A program made the translations under genes and the position numbers. A stretch of DNA of 64,000 nt from Sphingomonas sp. PP-CE-3A-406 (GTDB lineage: Bacteria; Pseudomonadota; Alphaproteobacteria; Sphingomonadales; Sphingomonadaceae). Below the pieces are notes generated by a model. The model made no database searches, had not been told where the DNA came from, and saw only the letters and a list, made by a program, of their open reading frames with translations. The stretch is taken from assembly GCF_003688625.1 (NCBI RefSeq), contig NZ_RCWY01000001.1:868001-932000 (forward strand), in the 5' to 3' direction. Below are positions 18,457 to 29,445 of this stretch, piece by piece (positions within the stretch are counted from its first letter, which is position 1; the number at the start of each line of letters is the position of its first letter).

Positions 18457-19527
18457 TCAACCCATAATCTCCTGCTCGAGCTTCTTGGCCATCTCTTCGA
18501 TGTTCTCAGGTGGCCAGCCGGGGATTTCCATACCCAGGCGAAGACCCATCGACGACAGCACTTCCTTGATTTCGTTCAAGGACTTGCGGCCGAAGTTAGG
18601 CGTACGCAGCATCTCGGCTTCGGTCTTGCCGACCAGATCGCCGATGTAGATGATGTTGTCGTTCTTGAGGCAGTTCGCCGAACGCACCGACAGTTCCAAC
18701 TCGTCGACCTTCTTGAGAAGGTAACGGTTGATCTGCTGCGTGTCGCCTGCTGGCTCCGCACCACCGGCAGCGGGTGCTGCCTGGCCGATCGGGGCCGACG
18801 AACGCGTCACCGACGAATCATCGAAGTGGACGAACAGCGCGAGCTGGTCCTGGAGGATGCGACCGGCATAGCCGACTGCGTCTTCCGGGGTGATCGTGCC
18901 GTCGGTTTCGATCGTCAGCGTCAGCTTGTCGTAATCCAGGTCCTGACCGACGCGGGTCGGGTCGACCTTGTACGAAACCTGACGTACCGGCGAGTACAGC
19001 GCATCGACCGGGATCAGACCGATCGGCGCATCGGCCGGGCGGTTTGCGGTCGCGGGCACGTAACCCTTACCGATGTCGGCGGTCAGCTCCATGTTGAGCG
19101 TCGCACCCTCATCGAGGTGGCAGATCACGAGATCCTTGTTCATGATCTCGATGTCGCCCGAGACGGCGATGTCGCCGGCCTTGACTTCACCCGGACCCGT
19201 TGCCGAGAGCTGGAGGCGCTTCGGCCCCTCGCCCTGCATGCGGATCGCGATCTGCTTCACGTTGAGGACGATGTCGGTCACGTCCTCGCGGACGCCGGCC
19301 AGAGACGAGAACTCATGCAGCACGTTCTCGATCTTGATCGAGGTAACGGCCGCGCCCTGCAGCGACGAGAGCAACACGCGACGCAGCGCGTTGCCGAGCG
19401 TCAGGCCGAAGCCACGCTCGAGCGGCTCGGCGATGAAGGTCGCCTTGCGCTTGGTGTCGCCACCGGCCTTTTTCTCCAGGCCGCTGGGCTTCTTGAGTTC
19501 CTGCCAGTTCTTTGCGTTGACAGACAC
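18457..19527 (-). CDS. rpoA: RNA polymerase alpha subunit
   Basis: 356 residues. The N-terminal dimerisation domain (about 1-235) has [27 protein letters not shown]. The C-terminal domain (about 265-345) that contacts UP elements and activators has [16 protein letters not shown] and [19 protein letters not shown] linker rich in Ala and Pro joins them. It lies in the order rpsM-rpsK-rpoA-rplQ usual for alphaproteobacteria. Confidence 0.98.
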   Translation of the reverse strand: MSVNAKNWQELKKPSGLEKKAGGDTKRKATFIAEPLERGFGLTLGNALRRVLLSSLQGAAVTSIKIENVLHEFSSLAGVREDVTDIVLNVKQIAIRMQGEGPKRLQLSATGPGEVKAGDIAVSGDIEIMNKDLVICHLDEGATLNMELTADIGKGYVPATANRPADAPIGLIPVDALYSPVRQVSYKVDPTRVGQDLDYDKLTLTIETDGTITPEDAVGYAGRILQDQLALFVHFDDSSVTRSSAPIGQAAPAAGGAEPAGDTQQINRYLLKKVDELELSVRSANCLKNDNIIYIGDLVGKTEAEMLRTPNFGRKSLNEIKEVLSSMGLRLGMEIPGWPPENIEEMAKKLEQEIMG

Positions 19528-19624
19528 ATGCTTCCCCTAATTTGGGGGCCGACGAACGGGTGTGTCCGCCGACCAATAAAATACACCCGTGCGGCGCGAT
19601 CAACCGCGCACGGGAGGCGGAGAA

Positions 19625-20014
19625 TCAGACGCGACGACGCTTCGAAGGGCGCACGCCGTTGTGCGGGATCGAGGTCACGTCGCGGATCGACGTGATCTGG
19701 AAACCGACTGCCTGAAGCGCGCGCAGTGCCGATTCGCGACCCGAGCCAGGACCCTTGACCTCGACTTCGATCGTGCGGACGCCGTGCTCGGCGGCCTTCT
19801 TGCCGGCGTCTTCCGCTGCGACCTGGGCCGCGTACGGAGTCGACTTGCGCGAGCCCTTGAAGCCCATTGCGCCGGCCGACGACCACGAGATCGCGTTGCC
19901 CTGAGCATCGGTGATCGTGATCATGGTGTTGTTGAAGCTGGCATTCACGTGAGCGACGCCAGAGGTGATGTTCTTGCGCTCGCGCCGCTTAATGCGCTGA
20001 GGTTCGCGTGCCAT
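19625..20014 (-). CDS. rpsK: 30S ribosomal protein S11
   Basis: 129 residues, the standard length. [33 protein letters not shown] and the C-terminal [14 protein letters not shown] are universal S11 sequences. The ATG at 20014 was chosen over a longer open frame because it gives the conserved [15 protein letters not shown] start. S11 lines the platform near the E site. Confidence 0.98.
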   Translation of the reverse strand: MAREPQRIKRRERKNITSGVAHVNASFNNTMITITDAQGNAISWSSAGAMGFKGSRKSTPYAAQVAAEDAGKKAAEHGVRTIEVEVKGPGSGRESALRALQAVGFQITSIRDVTSIPHNGVRPSKRRRV

Positions 20015-20098
20015 GGTGTATTTCCTGACCTGTATCTGCGTGACGCCGGGCGGCCCGTTGGGACCAGCGCCGGCGGAGTAATCCATTGAAAAAGTGGA

Positions 20099-20467
20099 TT
20101 ACTTCTTCTTGCCGGCGATCGGCTTGGCCTTGCCCTTGCGGGTGCGCGCATTGGTGTGCGTGCGCTGGCCGCGGACCGGGAGGCCCTTGCGATGACGCAG
20201 GCCGCGATAGCAGGCGAGATCCATCAGGCGCTTAATGTTCATCGAGGTCTGGCGGCGCAGATCGCCCTCGACGGTGTGATCGGCGTCGATCGTCTCGCGG
20301 ATGTGCAGGACTTCCTGGTCGGTCAGGTCCTGGACGCGGGCGGTATCGGCGATGCCGAGCTTCGCGACGATTTCCTTGGCCTTGGTCGAACCGATGCCGT
20401 GAATATAGGTCAGCGCGATCACCACGCGCTTGTTGGTCGGGATATTAACACCCGCGATACGTGCCAT
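20099..20467 (-). CDS. rpsM: 30S ribosomal protein S13
   Basis: 122 residues starting [22 protein letters not shown], with the conserved [26 protein letters not shown] tail that contacts the P-site tRNA and the 50S bridge. AGGAGAA lies before the ATG at 20467. It appears to be the first gene of the operon in this window; no adk or secY is seen directly upstream. Confidence 0.98.
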   Translation of the reverse strand: MARIAGVNIPTNKRVVIALTYIHGIGSTKAKEIVAKLGIADTARVQDLTDQEVLHIRETIDADHTVEGDLRRQTSMNIKRLMDLACYRGLRHRKGLPVRGQRTHTNARTRKGKAKPIAGKKK

Positions 20468-20620
20468 GAACTTGGTTCTCCTGCTCCACGGGCTTCGGCA
20501 TGGCTGCACAAAGCCCATCTCTTAGCGATGATCCGAACGCACGATAGCGACGAACGCAAACAAGCGCCGCCGGAACCGTCGTGTCGGGGAGAGTTCGAAT
20601 AGGCGCGCGCTAACGCAGTG

Positions 20621-20866
20621 TCAAGCGACCGGTTCCGCGGGCGAGGGCACGGCTCGGCGCATCGCTAGCCAGCGGCGGAACGAGACGACCGTCCAGATGA
20701 TCTCGACTACGCCGAACGGCCACGCGCCCTGGAGGAACCCGTAGATCGAGCCGAGCACGCACCCGAAGGCGAAGCCGAGCGTCCACCAGTGCGAGCCGGC
20801 TTCCTTGGCGTAACATAGCAGGGTGAAGGATACCGCGGCTAGGCCGAATAGGGAGAGGGAGTCCAT
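20621..20866 (-). CDS. Small two- to three-helix membrane protein, unknown function
   Basis: 81 residues from ATG 20866, which follows AGAAGG. The hydrophobic segments are LFGLAAVSFTLLCYA, WWTLGFAFGCVLGSIYGFLQGA and WPFGVVEIIWTVVSF, and the tail RRWLAMRRAVPSP is basic. It recalls the CBU_0592-like small membrane proteins but this is only a resemblance. It is flanked by palindromic repeats and is not clearly in an operon. Confidence 0.65.
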   Translation of the reverse strand: MDSLSLFGLAAVSFTLLCYAKEAGSHWWTLGFAFGCVLGSIYGFLQGAWPFGVVEIIWTVVSFRRWLAMRRAVPSPAEPVA

Positions 20867-20920
20867 TTGCGGCCTTCTGCCCGGGATGGCGAGCAAAGGC
20901 TATGTTTGGTCGGTTACGCC

Positions 20921-21014
20921 CGTCACCCCGGACTTGTTCCGGGGTCCACCGTGCCGCGAACTCCACGCCCCGAGTTCGCGGAACGGTGGATGCCGGAACA
21001 AGCCCGGCATGACG
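20921..21014. repeat. Inverted pair of GTCACCCCGGACTTGTTCC-type repeat
   Basis: GTCACCCCGGACTTGTTCC at the left is mirrored by GGAACAAGCCCGGCATGAC at the right, with TCCACCGTGCCGCGAACTC and its inverse GAGTTCGCGGAACGGTGGA inside. It is a long imperfect hairpin in a non-coding gap and belongs to the same loose family as 5406-5487. Confidence 0.7.
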
Positions 21015-21081
21015 GAGGAGACGGCCCACTACCACGAAGCCAATGTGCAAGATGGAAGGAGGATGACGCGCCCTCCCCACG

Positions 21082-21163
21082 CGTCATCCCGGACTTGATC
21101 CGGGATCCAGAGCCATGAGCGGGGCCGCACTAAACTCTGGATTCTGACTTTTGTCAGGATGAC
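21082..21163. repeat. Second inverted repeat pair in the same gap
   Basis: CGTCATCCCGGACTTGATCC (21082 onward) and its mirror ending TTTTGTCAGGATGAC at 21163 flank CCAGAGCC/CTCTGG. Together with 20921-21014 it fills the gap 20867-21175, which otherwise holds no gene that I can support. Confidence 0.65.
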
Positions 21164-21175
21164 AGAATTGAGCGG

Positions 21176-21490
21176 TCATTCGCCGTTCGCGCCCGCTTTG
21201 CTCCGCGCCAGTACGTGTGCCCGTTCCCAAGCGTCGGTGCGAAGCGCGTCGAACTGTTCGTTGTCTTCCGCTGGCGCGACGCCACCGGATTGCAGGATCA
21301 CGTCGTTCAGCGATCCCATTCCGGCGTAGAGACGCAAAAGCCGGTCGACGCCATGATAGTCGGACCGTGCGATACTCGATCTGCACCGCTCGATCTGCTC
21401 GGCCCATCCGCCGTCACCGTGCAGCCTTAGCAATCTCGTCATTGCTTCGAGCGTTCCAACGAGCTGATCAACATCAGAGTGCAGTGTCAT
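21176..21490 (-). CDS. Uncharacterised protein coupled to mutL
   Basis: 104 residues, acidic and helical, with LRLYAGMGSLNDVILQSGG as the most distinctive stretch; this resembles the DUF6966 type as I recall it. Its ATG overlaps the mutL stop (ATGA at 21487-21490), so it is translated with mutL. No catalytic motif is visible and no repair function should be assumed from position alone. Confidence 0.7.
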   Translation of the reverse strand: MTLHSDVDQLVGTLEAMTRLLRLHGDGGWAEQIERCRSSIARSDYHGVDRLLRLYAGMGSLNDVILQSGGVAPAEDNEQFDALRTDAWERAHVLARSKAGANGE

Positions 21491-23292
21491 TTTCGCCCGA
21501 ACAGCTTCTCGATGTCACCGTGGGCGAGTTTTACCCAGGTCGGGCGCCCGTGGTTGCATTGGCCGGAATGGGGGGTGACTTCCATTTCGCGGAGGAGCGC
21601 GTTCATCTCGGGGACCGACAGGATGCGGCCGGCGCGGACGGAGCCGTGGCAGGCCATCGTGCCGGCTACCGCGTCCAGGCGCTCCTTTAGGGACAGGGCT
21701 TCGTCGAAGGCGGCGAGTTCGTCGGCGAGGTCGGTGACGAGGCCTTTGGGATCACTCTGGCCTAGCAGCGCGGGGGTGGCGCGGACCAGCATGGCGTGGG
21801 GGCCGAAGCGTTCGAGGTCTAGGCCGAATTCGGAGAGTTCTTCGGCGCGGGATTCGAGGCGGTCGCAGGCGGACTCGTCGAGCTCTACGACTTCGGGAAT
21901 CAGGAGGGCCTGGGACGCGATGGTACCGCCGATCAGGGCTGCGCGCATGCGTTCGAGGACGAGGCGTTCGTGGGCGGCGTGCTGGTCGACTAGGACGAGG
22001 CCGTCTTCGGCTTCGGCGACTATGTAGGTTTTTGCCACTTGGCCGCGGGCTACGCCCATGGGGAAGGCTATGGTTTGGGGTGGGGGTGCCCAGGCGGGTT
22101 CTGCGCGCGCCTGTGGGGGTGACGCTAAGAAGGTCGGGCGGGAATCGTTGACTGCGCCGTAGCTTCGGTTTTCCAGCGGCAGCCTTTGGGGCGTGCCCTC
22201 ACCTTCCCATCCGCTTTGCGGACGGGCCCCTTCCTCTCCCCCGGGGGAAGAGGAGATGTTTTCTGGTTGCCACATTGAAAGGGCGGACTCGCTGGCGCGT
22301 TGGCTTCTGTGGCCGGCGGCGTCGAGGGCTCGGCGCAAGCCCGAGACTATGAGGCCTCTGACCATCGCGGGGTCGCGGAAGCGGACTTCGGTCTTGGCGG
22401 GGTGGACGTTGACGTCGACCTGGTCGGTGGGGATGTCGAGGAACAGCGCCACCACCGCGTGGCGGTCGCGCGGGAGCATCTCGGCATAGGCGCCGCGGAT
22501 CGCGCCCATCAGCAGGCGGTCCTTTACCGGGCGGCCGTTGACGAAGAGATACTGGTGGTCGGCGATACCGCGATTGTAGGTCGGCAGGCTTGCTACGCCG
22601 CCGAGGACCAGACCTTCGCGCTCCAGATCGATCGCGACGGAATTGTCGGCGAGCGCGCGGTCGGTGAGCGTCGCCACCCTGCCCGGCCGATCCTCGACCT
22701 GCATTGCCGACAGCGCGCGGCGGCCGTCATGCTCGAGCGTGAAGCCGATGTCGGGTCGCGCCATTGCGAGCCGACGGACGACGTCGAGGCAGGCGGCGTA
22801 TTCGGCGCGCGGGGAGCGGAGGAACTTGCGGCGCGCGGGGACCCGCGCGAACAGGTCCTCGACCACCACGCGCGTGCCGGGCGGAAGCGCGGCCGGGCCT
22901 TCGCGCTCGACGCGGCCGTTGTCGACGGTCCGCGCCCAGCCTTCGGCGCCGCGGATGCGACTTTCGATCGTCAGCCTCGCGACGCTCGCGATCGAGGGCA
23001 GCGCCTCGCCGCGAAAACCGAGCGTCACGACCGATTCGATATACTCGTCGGGCAGCTTCGAGGTGGCGTGGCGTTCGAGCGCCAAGGCCATGTCCGCGGG
23101 GGTCATCCCGCAGCCGTCGTCGGCGACTTCGATCCGCGACGTGCCACCTTCCACAAGGAGAATCGCGATGCGCCCTGCCCCTGCGTCGATGGCGTTTTCG
23201 ACTAACTCCTTCAACGCGCTGGCGGGTCTTTCCACCACTTCACCGGCGGCGATGCGATTGACCAGATGCTCGGGGAGACGCCGTATTGACAT
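21487..23292 (-). CDS. mutL: DNA mismatch repair protein MutL, endonuclease type
   Basis: 601 residues. The GHKL ATPase domain has IAAGEVVERPASALKELVENAIDAG, DDGCGM and GFRGEALPSIASV. The C-terminal domain carries the nicking-endonuclease motif DQHAAHERLVLE (near residue 436) and CNHGRPTW near the end, so this MutL should cut DNA, unlike that of E. coli. The linker between domains (about residues 345-367, rich in Gly/Glu) is encoded by a REP-like palindromic element. The start at 23292 gives the conserved MSIRRLPEHLVNRIAAGEV. Confidence 0.96.
   Translation of the reverse strand: MSIRRLPEHLVNRIAAGEVVERPASALKELVENAIDAGAGRIAILLVEGGTSRIEVADDGCGMTPADMALALERHATSKLPDEYIESVVTLGFRGEALPSIASVARLTIESRIRGAEGWARTVDNGRVEREGPAALPPGTRVVVEDLFARVPARRKFLRSPRAEYAACLDVVRRLAMARPDIGFTLEHDGRRALSAMQVEDRPGRVATLTDRALADNSVAIDLEREGLVLGGVASLPTYNRGIADHQYLFVNGRPVKDRLLMGAIRGAYAEMLPRDRHAVVALFLDIPTDQVDVNVHPAKTEVRFRDPAMVRGLIVSGLRRALDAAGHRSQRASESALSMWQPENISSSPGGEEGARPQSGWEGEGTPQRLPLENRSYGAVNDSRPTFLASPPQARAEPAWAPPPQTIAFPMGVARGQVAKTYIVAEAEDGLVLVDQHAAHERLVLERMRAALIGGTIASQALLIPEVVELDESACDRLESRAEELSEFGLDLERFGPHAMLVRATPALLGQSDPKGLVTDLADELAAFDEALSLKERLDAVAGTMACHGSVRAGRILSVPEMNALLREMEVTPHSGQCNHGRPTWVKLAHGDIEKLFGRK
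22194..22258. repeat. REP-like element embedded in the mutL reading frame
   Basis: CCTCACCTTCCCA, a hairpin CCATCCGC/GCGGACGG, then GGCCCCTTCC and an imperfect CCTCTCCCC/GGGGGAAGAGG hairpin follow the same order as the intergenic element at 5536-5625. Here it is read in frame as a Gly/Glu-rich linker with no stop codon. Confidence 0.7.
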
Positions 23293-23462
23293 GGGTTTGC
23301 GTCTAGACCAAGCGACGGCATCCCGCGACCCGCAAACGCCACTTAAATAGTATAGGCACCCGGTGCTCGAAACCACCGGCGGGCTCCGCGAGATGATGTG
23401 TGTGCGCATGTTTTTGCTGGCGGTTCGCCCGTCCGGCGGACTGGATACGGGACCCTGATTGA

Positions 23463-24506
<1,044 letters not shown>

Positions 24507-24612
24507 CGGTCTGTTTTTGCTTTAAGACACGCGGACACGAAATCGCGTCGTCCGAGTCGCAGGGGTAGGTCCCCCGGCACATCGGCGGCGCCCGAGACAG
24601 GGGGACAGGCGC

Positions 24613-25485
24613 ATGGCGCCAGCCCGCGACCGGCGCACGGGGTTTTCCCGGCGTCGGCAATATGGTGTGTTCATGGGCTATGTGCTCGCCGTCGCCGGTG
24701 CGGTGGTGGGCCTGGTGCTGCTCGTCGCGTCGACGTTCAATCCGCCCGCGTTTTCCGCGCTGCGGATGGGCGTCGCGGGGGTGACGACGCCGGTTTCGAC
24801 GGGGCTCGCGACGGTCGGCTCGTCGGTTTCGGGCATCCCCGATGCGGTCGCCAACTACTTCTTCGTGAAGCAGGAGAACGTCGCACTCCGCGCCGATCGC
24901 GAGCGGACGCGGGCGCTGCTGATGCGCGCGCGGACGATCGCGTATGACAATCGCCGGTTGCGCTCGTTGCTGGCGATCCGCGATCGTTCGCCCGATCCCG
25001 TCGTAACCGCACGGCTGGTGAGTTCGAGCGCATCGAGCGGACGTCGCTTTGCCCTGCTCAACGCCGGCCGCTGGAACGGCGTGCTGCCCGGCATGCCGGT
25101 GCGCGGCCCCGACGGCCTGATCGGGCGCGTCGTCGAGACCGGCCCCAACGCGGCGCGCATCCTGTTGCTCAGCGACGGCGACAGCATCGTGCCGGTCCGC
25201 CGCACGCGCGACGGGATGCCCGCGATCGCGGCGGGGCGCGGCGACGGGATGATCGACATCCGCTCGGTCAACGCGACCAACGTACGGTTCAACGCTGGCG
25301 ACCTGTTCGTGACGACCGGCACCGGCGGCATCTATGCGCCCGGCGTGCCGGTCGCGCGGGTGATGAAGGCGGGGTCGGATTCGGTGATGGCGCGGACGTT
25401 CGCCGATCCCGACGCGCTCGACTTCGCGCTGGTCGAGCGGATGTTCATGCCGGTGCCGCCACCCCGTCCGGTAGCACCGCAATGA
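24613..25485 (+). CDS. mreC: Rod-shape determining protein MreC
   Basis: 290 residues: a basic cytoplasmic start (RDRRTGFSRRRQYG), one membrane helix (YVLAVAGAVVGLVLLVA), a coiled coil (about 80-115: KQENVALRADRERTRALLM) and the periplasmic beta-barrel domain with NAGRWNGVLPGMPVRGPDGLIGRV. It scaffolds PBP2 in the elongasome. The stop overlaps the start of mreD by 4 bp. Confidence 0.95.
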   Translation: MAPARDRRTGFSRRRQYGVFMGYVLAVAGAVVGLVLLVASTFNPPAFSALRMGVAGVTTPVSTGLATVGSSVSGIPDAVANYFFVKQENVALRADRERTRALLMRARTIAYDNRRLRSLLAIRDRSPDPVVTARLVSSSASSGRRFALLNAGRWNGVLPGMPVRGPDGLIGRVVETGPNAARILLLSDGDSIVPVRRTRDGMPAIAAGRGDGMIDIRSVNATNVRFNAGDLFVTTGTGGIYAPGVPVARVMKAGSDSVMARTFADPDALDFALVERMFMPVPPPRPVAPQ

Positions 25486-26012
25486 TGCCGCCGCGCGTCG
25501 TCGACAGCGTCGACTACAAGCCGTTCGCAACCAAGCTCCCGGCGGGCCGCGCGCGCGCGATTCCTTGGGCGACCGTCATGGCCGGGTCGCTGATCACGAT
25601 CATCCCGGTGGTCGCGACGATCCCGCTGTTGCCGCCATTCGGCTTCGTCATGCTCCTCGCCTGGCGCCTGCTCGCACGGTTCGCGTTCCGGCCCTGGGCC
25701 GCCGCCCCGCTCGGCTTCTTCGACGACCTCGTCAGCGGGCAGCCGCTCGGCAGCGCGGTGCTGATGTGGTCGCTCGCGTTCGTCGCGATCGACATGATCG
25801 AGCAGCGCCTCGCCTTCCGCGACCATTGGCAGGACTGGCTGATCGCGGGTGGGCTGATCGCGGCGTGCATCCTCGTCGGCCGCTTCATCGCGGTGCCGGT
25901 CGGTGCGCATGTCGACACGATCCTGATCGCGCAGATCGCGGTCACGATCCTCATGTTTCCGCTGGCCGCGCGGATCGTCGCGACGATCCAGAACAAGCGC
26001 GGTGCCGAGTGA
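25482..26012 (+). CDS. mreD: Rod-shape determining protein MreD
   Basis: 176 residues, mostly five hydrophobic helices (MAGSLITIIPVVATIPLL, GFVMLLAWRLLARF, SAVLMWSLAFVAIDM and others). The PLGFFDDLVSGQPLGS loop is typical of MreD. Start and stop both overlap neighbours (ATGA with mreC, GTGA with mrdA), which fixes its identity in the operon even though the family is weakly conserved. Confidence 0.9.
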   Translation: MMPPRVVDSVDYKPFATKLPAGRARAIPWATVMAGSLITIIPVVATIPLLPPFGFVMLLAWRLLARFAFRPWAAAPLGFFDDLVSGQPLGSAVLMWSLAFVAIDMIEQRLAFRDHWQDWLIAGGLIAACILVGRFIAVPVGAHVDTILIAQIAVTILMFPLAARIVATIQNKRGAE

Positions 26013-28078
26013 GGACTACGCGGATCGTCACCGAGATGTCGCAGGCGTACAGCTTCTCGCGCCGCGCGTGGATGCTGGGCGCGGCGCAAGGCGGCGTCGG
26101 GCTGTTGCTCGCCGGGCGGATGGCGTGGCTGTCGATCGCGCAGAACGAACGCTACACGATGTTGTCGGAAAGCAACCGCGTCAACATGACGCTGCTGCCG
26201 CCGCGCCGCGGCTGGATCGTCGATCGCCACGGCGTGCCTATCGCGAACAACCGCACCGATTTCCGCGTCGACATCATCCCCGATCGCCTCCGCGACAAGG
26301 AGCGCGTGCTGCCGCTGCTCGGCCGCATCCTCCAGTTGCCGCCCGAGGAAGTCGAGCGGATCGCGATCGACCTCGAACATGCCGCCGGGTTCCAGCCGGT
26401 CCAGGTCGCGGAGAATCTCGACTGGGAGCGGTTCGCGGCGGTCAGCGTACGCCTGCCCGAACTGCCCGGCGTCGCGCCGACGCGCGGGTTCGCGCGGAGT
26501 TATCCGGCGGGCGCCGCGGTCGCGCACCTGACCGGCTATGTCGGGGTGCCCAACGCCGAGCAGTACAAGAAGACGCACGATCCGCTGCTCGTCACGCCCG
26601 GGTTCAAGCTCGGCAAGGACGGGCTCGAGAAGATGCTCGAGGCCGAGCTCCGCGGCGTCGCCGGCGCCAAGCGCGTGGAAGTCACCGCGCGCGGCAAGCT
26701 GGTCGCCGAGCTCGCCACCAAGCCCGACGTGCCTGGCAAGACCGCCCGGCTGACGATCGACGCGGGGCTTCAGGAATATGCCGCGCGCCGCCTCGGCACC
26801 AATTCCGGATCGGTCGTCGTGCTCGACACCCGCACCGGCGAGATGCTCGCGATGGTGTCGATGCCGGCCTATGATCCGAACAGCTTTTCGGACGGGATCA
26901 GCCATCTCGAATGGCAGATGCTGAGCGACGACGATCACGTGCCGCTGATGAACAAGGTCACGCAGGGGCTGTATCCGCCGGGCTCGACCGTGAAGCCGAT
27001 GAACGGCCTTGCACTGATGAATGCGGGCGTCGATCCATCGACGCGCGTGAACTGTTCGGGGGCGATGCGGCTGGGGACCAGCGTGTTCCACTGTCACAAG
27101 AAAAGCGGCCACGGTCCGCTCGATCTCAAGAACGCGATCATGCAGAGCTGCGACATCTATTTCTACGAGATGGCGCGGCGGGTCGGCTACAACGCGATCG
27201 CGCCGATCGCGCGCACGCTCGGGCTCGGCCAGAAGTTCGACCTGCCCTTCTCGACGCAGCGCTACGGCACGGTCCCCGATCCGGCGTGGAAGCTGAAGAA
27301 GTACAAGCATGACTGGACCGTCGCTGATTCGCTGAATGCGTCGATCGGCCAGGGCTATGTGCTGGCCAACCCGTTGCAGCTCGCGGTTATGGCCGCGCGG
27401 CTGGCGTCGGGCCGTGCGTTGCAGCCGAGCATCCTCGCCAGCCACGTCCACCGCGACTCCCCTGCCCTCGCGATCGATTCCGAGCATCTCGCGCGCGTCC
27501 GCGATGCGATGTTCGGCGTGATCAACCAGGGCGGCACCGGCGGTGCGGCGAAACTGCTGATCCCCGGCGTCGCGATCGCGGGTAAGACCGGCACCGCGCA
27601 GGTCCGCCGCATCACCATGGCGGAGCGGCGCTCGGGCGTGCTCAAGAACGGGCAGCTGCCGTTCAAGATGCGCGACCACGCGCTCTTCATCGGTTTCGCG
27701 CCCGCCGATAACCCGCGCTACGCGCTAGCGGTAGTGCTCGAGCATAACGGTCACACCGTGCGCAATCTCGACACGCCGATGATCGGCCGCGACATCATGA
27801 CCTACATGCTCGACCGCGAGCGTGCGCTGAAGTCGCTCGCCGAGGTCGAACCGACCTGGGGCGGCGACATCCGCACGCGCATGGCAGCGACCGCGGAGAC
27901 CTACCGCAAGGCGCAGTCCGCGCCGCCAGCGGCGATCGCGACCAAGACCGACGCGATCGTCCCCAGCGACGCCCCCGCGGTCGAGAATGCGACCGACATG
28001 GCCAACGCGACGCAGGAAGCGCTGACGGCGCCGGGCGCGACCGTGGCAGAGGACGATTTGCGGGACCGCCAGCAATGA
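26009..28078 (+). CDS. mrdA: Peptidoglycan transpeptidase PBP2
   Basis: 689 residues from GTG 26009, which overlaps the mreD stop as GTGA; ATG 26036 is the alternative. One N-terminal membrane anchor (WMLGAAQGGVGLLLAG), the pedestal domain with PRRGWIVDRHGVPIANN, and the transpeptidase motifs S326-TVK in PPGSTVKPM, SCD (SxN position) and AGKTGTAQ are visible. It cross-links lateral wall together with RodA. The roughly 70-residue Ala-rich C-terminal extension is not part of the core fold. Confidence 0.95.
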   Translation: MRTTRIVTEMSQAYSFSRRAWMLGAAQGGVGLLLAGRMAWLSIAQNERYTMLSESNRVNMTLLPPRRGWIVDRHGVPIANNRTDFRVDIIPDRLRDKERVLPLLGRILQLPPEEVERIAIDLEHAAGFQPVQVAENLDWERFAAVSVRLPELPGVAPTRGFARSYPAGAAVAHLTGYVGVPNAEQYKKTHDPLLVTPGFKLGKDGLEKMLEAELRGVAGAKRVEVTARGKLVAELATKPDVPGKTARLTIDAGLQEYAARRLGTNSGSVVVLDTRTGEMLAMVSMPAYDPNSFSDGISHLEWQMLSDDDHVPLMNKVTQGLYPPGSTVKPMNGLALMNAGVDPSTRVNCSGAMRLGTSVFHCHKKSGHGPLDLKNAIMQSCDIYFYEMARRVGYNAIAPIARTLGLGQKFDLPFSTQRYGTVPDPAWKLKKYKHDWTVADSLNASIGQGYVLANPLQLAVMAARLASGRALQPSILASHVHRDSPALAIDSEHLARVRDAMFGVINQGGTGGAAKLLIPGVAIAGKTGTAQVRRITMAERRSGVLKNGQLPFKMRDHALFIGFAPADNPRYALAVVLEHNGHTVRNLDTPMIGRDIMTYMLDRERALKSLAEVEPTWGGDIRTRMAATAETYRKAQSAPPAAIATKTDAIVPSDAPAVENATDMANATQEALTAPGATVAEDDLRDRQQ

Positions 28079-28091
28079 TCACATCCACGCC

Positions 28092-29204
28092 ATGCCCATG
28101 AACCGTATCGTCCCCGAGCCGCTCGCCAAGCTGCCGTGGCGCGTTCTCCTGCTGGTGGTCGCGATCGGCTGTTTCGGCCAGGTCGTGCTGTATTCCGCGG
28201 CGGGCGGCTCGCTCAAGCCCTGGGCGCTGTCGCAGGGCATCCGCTTCTTCGTCCTGCTCGGCGGTGCGATCGCCCTCTCCTATGTCCCCGAGCGGACGTG
28301 GAAGGCGGGCTCGCTACCGGCCTATGCGCTGATCGTCGTGTCGCTGGTCGCGGTCGAGATCCTCGGCAAGGTGTCCGGCGGGTCGCAGCGCTGGCTCGAC
28401 CTCGGCTTCATCCGCCTCCAGCCCTCCGAGTTCATGAAGCCGGCGATCGTGCTCGCCTGCGCCAAATTCTACGACATGCTCCCGCCCGGCGAGACGCGAC
28501 GGTTCAGCGCGGTCTGGCCCGCCGCGTTGCTGATCGGCGTCCCCGCCGCGATCGTCATGAAGCAGCCCGATCTCGGCACCGCGCTGATGATCTGCGCGGG
28601 CGGCGCGACGGTGATGTTTCTCGCCGGCATCCCGCTGCGGCTGTTCGCAGGCGGAGCGATCACCGCTGCGGTGGCGATCCCGCTCGCGATCAACTTCGCG
28701 CTGCACGACTATCAGCGCAACCGCATCCTGATCTTCCTCGATCCCGAAAGCGACCCGCTCGGCACCGGCTATCACATCAGCCAGTCGAAGATCGCGATCG
28801 GCTCGGGCGGTATCTGGGGCAAGGGCTTCCTCCAAGGCACGCAGAGCCATCTCGACTATCTTCCCGAGGGCCATACCGACTTCGTCTTCGCGACGATGGC
28901 GGAGGAATGGGGCCTGGTCGGCGGTTGCCTGCTGATCCTCGCCTTCCTGCTGGTGATCCGCTGGGGGATCGAGGTCGGCCAGCGCGCGCAGACCCGCTTC
29001 GGCCGGCTGACCGCGGCGGGGCTGTCGACGACGATCTTCTTCTACGTCGCGATCAACCTGATGATGGTGATGGGCCTCGCCCCCGTCGTCGGCATCCCGT
29101 TGCCGCTGGTGAGCTTCGGCAGCTCGGCGCAGATGACCGTGTTGCTGTGCCTCGGCATCCTGATGTCGATCGACCGCCAGAACCGCAAGACGGTCGGCTG
29201 GTAG
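28092..29204 (+). CDS. rodA: Lipid II polymerase RodA (SEDS family)
   Basis: 370 residues with about ten membrane helices. SEDS marks include GGSQRWLDLGFIRLQPSEFMKPA, MKQPDLGTALMI, the catalytic-region loop LPEGHTDFVFATMAEEWGLVGG and GIPLPLVSFGSSAQMT. RodA polymerises glycan strands with PBP2, encoded 13 bp upstream. It closes the mre operon. Confidence 0.96.
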   Translation: MPMNRIVPEPLAKLPWRVLLLVVAIGCFGQVVLYSAAGGSLKPWALSQGIRFFVLLGGAIALSYVPERTWKAGSLPAYALIVVSLVAVEILGKVSGGSQRWLDLGFIRLQPSEFMKPAIVLACAKFYDMLPPGETRRFSAVWPAALLIGVPAAIVMKQPDLGTALMICAGGATVMFLAGIPLRLFAGGAITAAVAIPLAINFALHDYQRNRILIFLDPESDPLGTGYHISQSKIAIGSGGIWGKGFLQGTQSHLDYLPEGHTDFVFATMAEEWGLVGGCLLILAFLLVIRWGIEVGQRAQTRFGRLTAAGLSTTIFFYVAINLMMVMGLAPVVGIPLPLVSFGSSAQMTVLLCLGILMSIDRQNRKTVGW

Positions 29205-29361
29205 GGCGAAAAACCGACTTATTTCGCGAAAAAGCGGGTTGATCGACCAAAACGGACTCGGATCGACGAAAAGGGGGTTGCGGGTCCCGATGAGTCTGCT
29301 AACAGCGCGCCTCCAGCAGCGGGGCGCCACACCAGGGCGCCACTCAAAACCGCACCGGAAT

Positions 29362-29437
<76 letters not shown>

Positions 29438-29445
29438 TAGTTTCC

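Noticed and set aside
25514..27679. 721-codon minus-strand frame opposite mreD/mrdA
   Set aside because: Antisense shadow of two well-identified genes.
29205..29361. Repeated GAAAAAnCGnnTT-like words after rodA
   Set aside because: The resemblance between the words is loose, without a constant period, and no hairpin or gene results.
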